The notes under the pieces: generated by a model | Told to the model about the DNA's origin: nothing | The model's database searches: none | What the model saw: only the letters and a program-made list of their open reading frames with translations | Shown: positions 5,874-8,542 of the stretch, piece after piece | Layout: each line of letters opens with the position of its first letter | How positions within the stretch are numbered: the first letter of the stretch is position 1 | Assembly: GCA_015487515.1 (NCBI GenBank) | Contig: WFPQ01000043.1 | Span: 1 to 8,542 of the forward strand | DNA: 8,542 nt | Direction of reading: 5' to 3' | From: Hyphomicrobiales bacterium | GTDB lineage: Bacteria > Pseudomonadota > Alphaproteobacteria > Rhizobiales > Devosiaceae | Translations under genes and position numbers: made by a program

Positions 5874-6664
5874 GTGTTCTGAAGGAAACATTCAGCCGCC
5901 CCATTGCCCACCGTGGTTTGCATGATCGGAAAAACGGTATCATAGAAAACTCGCAGACCGCTTTCGGGCAGGCCATTACAGCCGGCTACGGGATAGAGTG
6001 CGACCTGCAATTGAGCGGCGACGGGGAACCGATGGTCTTTCATGACCAGGACCTTGAGCGGCTTACAGGGCAAAGCGGCCGCGTATGCCATCTGAGCGCC
6101 GGCCAGTTGATGCATATCCCCCTCAAGGACAGCAAAAACGAGGATTGCCCGCAAAAATTTTCCCAACTGCTGGAACAGGTGGCCGGGGCTGTCCCGCTGG
6201 TGGTGGAAATCAAGAACCAGACACACGAGAAAACCGGCAAGACCAACCGTGCTGCAAATTTCAAGCTGGCAAGGGCGGCGGTCGAACTGGCAAGGGATTA
6301 TGAGGGAGCACTGGTATTCAAATCATTCTTTCCGGGCATCTTAAGGGATCTGCACCGGGCAGGATTCAAGGGAAAGGTCGGAATAATCGTTACGAGAATT
6401 CCAAGGGACAGCAACTGGTTCCGCCAGACCAATTTCCTGCAGCGTTTCATCATTCACAATCTGCTCCACTATCCTGCAAGTGGATTTGATTTCATTTCCT
6501 GCGATTGCAGAACGCTTGATCTGCCCGCAGTGCGCCTGCTCAGAAGCCGGGGATTCAAGGTGATGACATGGACCGTTTCCCATGAAAAGACAGAACTAGA
6601 TGTCCGCCCCCATGCCGACCAGATCGTGTTCGAAAACTATCTTCCCGGCCATGAAAAAGGCTGA
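5870..6664 (+). CDS. glycerophosphodiester phosphodiesterase family protein
   Basis: A 264-residue TIM-barrel enzyme without signal peptide, so probably cytoplasmic. Family catalytic residues are present: His14-Arg15 (AHRG), Glu43 and Asp45 (IECDLQ), His58-Asp59 (VFHDQDLERLTG), and Glu113 with Lys115 (LVVEIKN). The C-terminal strand SRGFKVMTWTVSHEKTELDVRP is also typical. Known reaction: hydrolysis of glycerophosphodiesters to glycerol 3-phosphate and an alcohol, metal dependent, used in phospholipid turnover. Some relatives act on lysophospholipids. The start codon is GTG at 5870, overlapping the RidA-like stop (GTGA), so translation is coupled. No independent strong ribosome binding site is seen. 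The C-terminus overlaps the next gene by 14 bp. Exact substrate unknown. Confidence 0.93.
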   Translation: MSVLKETFSRPIAHRGLHDRKNGIIENSQTAFGQAITAGYGIECDLQLSGDGEPMVFHDQDLERLTGQSGRVCHLSAGQLMHIPLKDSKNEDCPQKFSQLLEQVAGAVPLVVEIKNQTHEKTGKTNRAANFKLARAAVELARDYEGALVFKSFFPGILRDLHRAGFKGKVGIIVTRIPRDSNWFRQTNFLQRFIIHNLLHYPASGFDFISCDCRTLDLPAVRLLRSRGFKVMTWTVSHEKTELDVRPHADQIVFENYLPGHEKG

Positions 6665-7910
6665 ACCGAGCGTCCAGGTGCTTGATTCGGCCGGAGATGT
6701 AAGCGCCCTGGTCTGGGATGAACTGGCGGGTAACGGCAGGCAGCGGGCAAAAGCAAAAGAACCGCCCGCAACAAGGCCTGGGGATGAAAGGGGGGATGCA
6801 AGGGCCGATAGGCAGAAATTCATGGGAAACCCTTTTCTTTGCCATGGATTTTTCATGGCCCTTGAGCAGTCGGGCAGCGCAACGGAGCAGACCGGATGGC
6901 AGCCCCGGCATGTCCTGCTAAGAATGGACCGGGAACCGGTCGCCCTTATGCCCATGTTCCTGAAATCCCATTCCATGGGTGAATATGTGTTTGATCATGC
7001 ATGGGCCGATGCCCTGGAAAGGGCCGGGGCCGACTATTATCCCAAGTTGCAGTCAAGCATTCCCTTCACCCCGGTAAGCGCCCCGAAACTGATGGTGATC
7101 AATGATGACGAGGACAAGGCAGGTGCCCTGCTTGAGGCAGCCCGGCAACTGGCCATTCGTTACCGGGCCTCGTCGGTTCATGCCACCTTTGTGACCGAAT
7201 GGGAAGAAAGGCTGGCCCTGGAAGCGGGCTGGCTGACGCGCCGGGACATACAGTTCCACTGGGAAAATGCAGGCTATGGCAGTTTTGACGATTTTCTTGG
7301 AACCCTGACGGCCAGAAAGCGCAAGATGATAAAAAAGGAACGCAAAAAAGCCCTGGCCGGCAACATCAGGGTGCACTGGCTGGAAGGAAAGGAAATAACC
7401 GAAAGCCACTGGGACAGTTTTTTCGAATTTTACCAGAATACAGGGGCAAGAAAGTGGGGACGTCCCTACCTGACCCGGGAGTTCTTTTCGATGCTTTCAA
7501 GAACCATGCCCCAGAGCCTGCTGCTGATCATGGCTTCAACAAAAGACAGGTTCGTGGCCGGGGCGCTGAATTTCATCGGGCAGAATTCCCTTGGGAAAAA
7601 AACAATCTTCGGCCGTTACTGGGGATGTGTGGAAAATATTGCATTCCTGCATTTTGAACTCTGCTACTATCAGGCCATGGAATATGCCATTGCCCATGAC
7701 ATAAGGACCATAGAGGCAGGAGCCCAGGGAGGGCACAAGCTGGCCCGGGGTTACCTGCCCCGCATGACCCGTTCGATCCATTGGCTGCAAAACCCCTACC
7801 TGCACGAGGCGGTAAAGAATTACCTTGCGCACGAACGGGAAATTGTCATGCAGAACCGGCAGATTTTGATGGCCGGCACCCCGTTCAAATCATCAAACAA
7901 TGATGATTGA
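6651..7910 (+). CDS. FemAB-like/DUF482 GNAT-fold protein
   Basis: A 419-residue cytoplasmic protein from the ATG at 6651. Its signature segments match the FemAB-like DUF482 family of proteobacteria: PFLCHGFFMALEQSGS (about 61-76), MPMFLKSHSMGEYVFDHAWADALERAGADYYPKLQSSIPFTP, LTARKRKMIKKERKKA, FGRYWGCVENIAFLHFELCYYQAMEYAI (GRYWGC at about 321-326) and EAGAQGGHKLARGYLP (about 355-370). The fold is acetyltransferase-like and related to peptidyl transferases of the FemABX group, but the substrate of this family is not established. An ATG at 6600 in frame would overlap the upstream gene by 65 bp. 6651 is preferred because the overlap is 14 bp and family length fits. Odd: residues about 28-58 are a charged, low-complexity insertion (Arg/Lys/Pro/Asp-rich) before the first conserved motif. 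Confidence 0.85.
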   Translation: MKKAEPSVQVLDSAGDVSALVWDELAGNGRQRAKAKEPPATRPGDERGDARADRQKFMGNPFLCHGFFMALEQSGSATEQTGWQPRHVLLRMDREPVALMPMFLKSHSMGEYVFDHAWADALERAGADYYPKLQSSIPFTPVSAPKLMVINDDEDKAGALLEAARQLAIRYRASSVHATFVTEWEERLALEAGWLTRRDIQFHWENAGYGSFDDFLGTLTARKRKMIKKERKKALAGNIRVHWLEGKEITESHWDSFFEFYQNTGARKWGRPYLTREFFSMLSRTMPQSLLLIMASTKDRFVAGALNFIGQNSLGKKTIFGRYWGCVENIAFLHFELCYYQAMEYAIAHDIRTIEAGAQGGHKLARGYLPRMTRSIHWLQNPYLHEAVKNYLAHEREIVMQNRQILMAGTPFKSSNNDD

Positions 7911-7955
7911 TACCATGATACCAGTACTGCATTTTTCAAAGGAGCGGTAAAAACC

Positions 7956-8393
7956 ATGAACGAGAAAACAACCGGGGCCTACCGGGACGACAACATATTT
8001 GCCCTGATCCTTAAGGGGGAAATACCGGCCGTCAAACTGTTCGAAACTCCAGAATGTCTTGGCATCATGGATGCCTTCCCCCAATCAAGGGGCCATGCCC
8101 TGATAATTCCCAAAAAACCATCGCGCAATCTCCTGGATGCCAGGGTGGAAGAGTTGCAAAAAATCATGCCTGAAGTGCAAAAACTGGCCATAGCCATAAA
8201 AAAGGCCCTTGATGCCGATGGAATAAGAATAGCCCAGTTCAACGAAGCAGCGGCCGGGCAGACCGTGTTCCACCTGCATTTCCATATAATACCAGCCTAT
8301 GAGGGGAAGGAAATCGGCAGGCACGCCAGCGAGATGGCCCCGGTTGAAGAACTTGAAAAGCTGGCAGAAAAAATCCGCGCCCAGTTGCCCTGA
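7956..8393 (+). CDS. HIT-family protein (HINT-like nucleotide hydrolase/transferase)
   Basis: A 145-residue cytoplasmic protein, normal length for bacterial HINT-like proteins. Seen: NIFALILKGEIPAVKLFE (about 13-30), GIMDAFPQSRGHALIIPKKP (about 36-55), Asn96 in QFNEAAAGQTV, and the histidine triad HLHFHIIP with His106, His108 and His110. Known chemistry: His110, the third triad histidine, would be the nucleophile in hydrolysis of nucleoside phosphoramidates or acyl-nucleotides, with a homodimer the usual form. The zinc-binding Cys of other HINT proteins (CIFC) is absent, as in many alphaproteobacterial relatives. Start ATG has AAAGGAG about 10 bp upstream and lies 45 bp after the FemAB-like gene, so it is probably last in the operon. 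Natural substrate unknown. Confidence 0.94.
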   Translation: MNEKTTGAYRDDNIFALILKGEIPAVKLFETPECLGIMDAFPQSRGHALIIPKKPSRNLLDARVEELQKIMPEVQKLAIAIKKALDADGIRIAQFNEAAAGQTVFHLHFHIIPAYEGKEIGRHASEMAPVEELEKLAEKIRAQLP

Positions 8394-8528
8394 GCAGACT
8401 TGGGGTCAGCCATTGATTTGAAGCAGAAGCTTTTGTCCCGAGGTCCCTTGGGCAGAAACCGGTTTTTTGCATGAGAACTGGGGGCAAGGCTTTTTGCAAA
8501 AGATATTCGGTATCACGGGCTCCTGATC
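8394..8528. other. non-coding right flank with weak terminator-like hairpin
   Basis: No gene is supported here. CCCGAG (8437-8442) can pair with CTTGGG (8447-8452, one G-T pair) around a four-base loop, and six Ts follow at 8463-8468. The gap of ten bases makes this only a weak candidate terminator for the plus-strand series. Other small palindromes are AAACCGGTTT (8457-8466) and TTTTGCAAAA (8492-8501). Bases just before 8529 may also be affected by an assembly edge. Confidence 0.35.
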
Positions 8529-8542
8529 CTGTCTCTTATACA
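8529..8542 (+). other. synthetic Tn5 mosaic-end/Nextera adapter remnant at contig end
   Basis: CTGTCTCTTATACA is identical to the first 14 of the 19 bases of the hyperactive Tn5 mosaic end used in tagmentation libraries. The natural IS50 ends differ from it (outside end begins CTGACTCTTATACA, inside end CTGTCTCTTGATCA), so the hybrid points to library adapter, not a genomic transposon. It should be trimmed from the assembly. Confidence 0.9.

Noticed and set aside
4365..5891. 508-residue open frame on the minus strand opposite dinB and the Rid gene
   Set aside because: It lies antisense to two clearly recognisable genes, its translation has no family resemblance and no good start site. It is a shadow caused by codon usage of the real genes.
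8529..8542. Genuine Tn5/IS50 transposon end
   Set aside because: The bases match the engineered mosaic end, not the natural outside or inside ends, and sit exactly at the window edge, so adapter is the simpler explanation.

Overview
The window looks like a chromosomal segment of an alphaproteobacterium. The main reason is a back-to-back pair of units: divK-pleD on the minus strand and, divergently, a DUF3572-type gene overlapping a DNA polymerase IV gene on the plus strand. DivK and PleD are the Caulobacter-type cell-cycle phosphorelay proteins, and both are intact and close to full family length. The polymerase has the N-terminal four-cysteine knuckle seen in alphaproteobacterial DinB proteins. 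Species cannot be named from this.

Layout from left to right. Bases 1-298 carry no convincing gene but hold two adjacent, unusually good inverted repeats (about 7-60 and 64-109) of unknown role. Bases 299-1072, minus strand, are a two-gene unit: a SugE/Gdx-type small multidrug resistance exporter and, upstream of it, a VOC (glyoxalase-fold) protein. A TetR-family regulator (1152-1739, plus) diverges from this unit, and the 79-bp gap holds palindromes suited to a TetR operator. pleD (1778-3148) and divK (3198-3593) follow on the minus strand. A divergent promoter region (3594-3702) leads into DUF3572 and dinB, which overlap by ATGA. A closely packed plus-strand series continues: RidA-like protein, glycerophosphodiester phosphodiesterase (GTGA overlap), FemAB/DUF482 acyltransferase-like protein (14-bp overlap) and a HIT protein. 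The last 149 bases are non-coding.

How the genes fit together. The left module is plausibly a substrate-inducible efflux and detoxification unit under TetR control (inference). divK-pleD couples cell polarity and differentiation to cyclic-di-GMP synthesis: DivK carries the signal by phosphorylation, and PleD is a REC-REC-GGDEF diguanylate cyclase whose second receiver has lost its phospho-acceptor. The plus-strand series joins a translesion polymerase to four metabolic or housekeeping proteins with no obvious shared pathway. The tight overlaps suggest co-transcription.

The final 14 bases (8529-8542) equal the start of the synthetic Tn5 mosaic end used in Nextera tagmentation libraries. The right edge is therefore probably the end of an assembled contig with untrimmed adapter, not genome. 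I see no mobile element, CRISPR array, tRNA or rRNA gene, and no clearly new system. The best leads are the left-edge structured repeats, the TetR/VOC/SMR module and the insertion in the FemAB-like protein.
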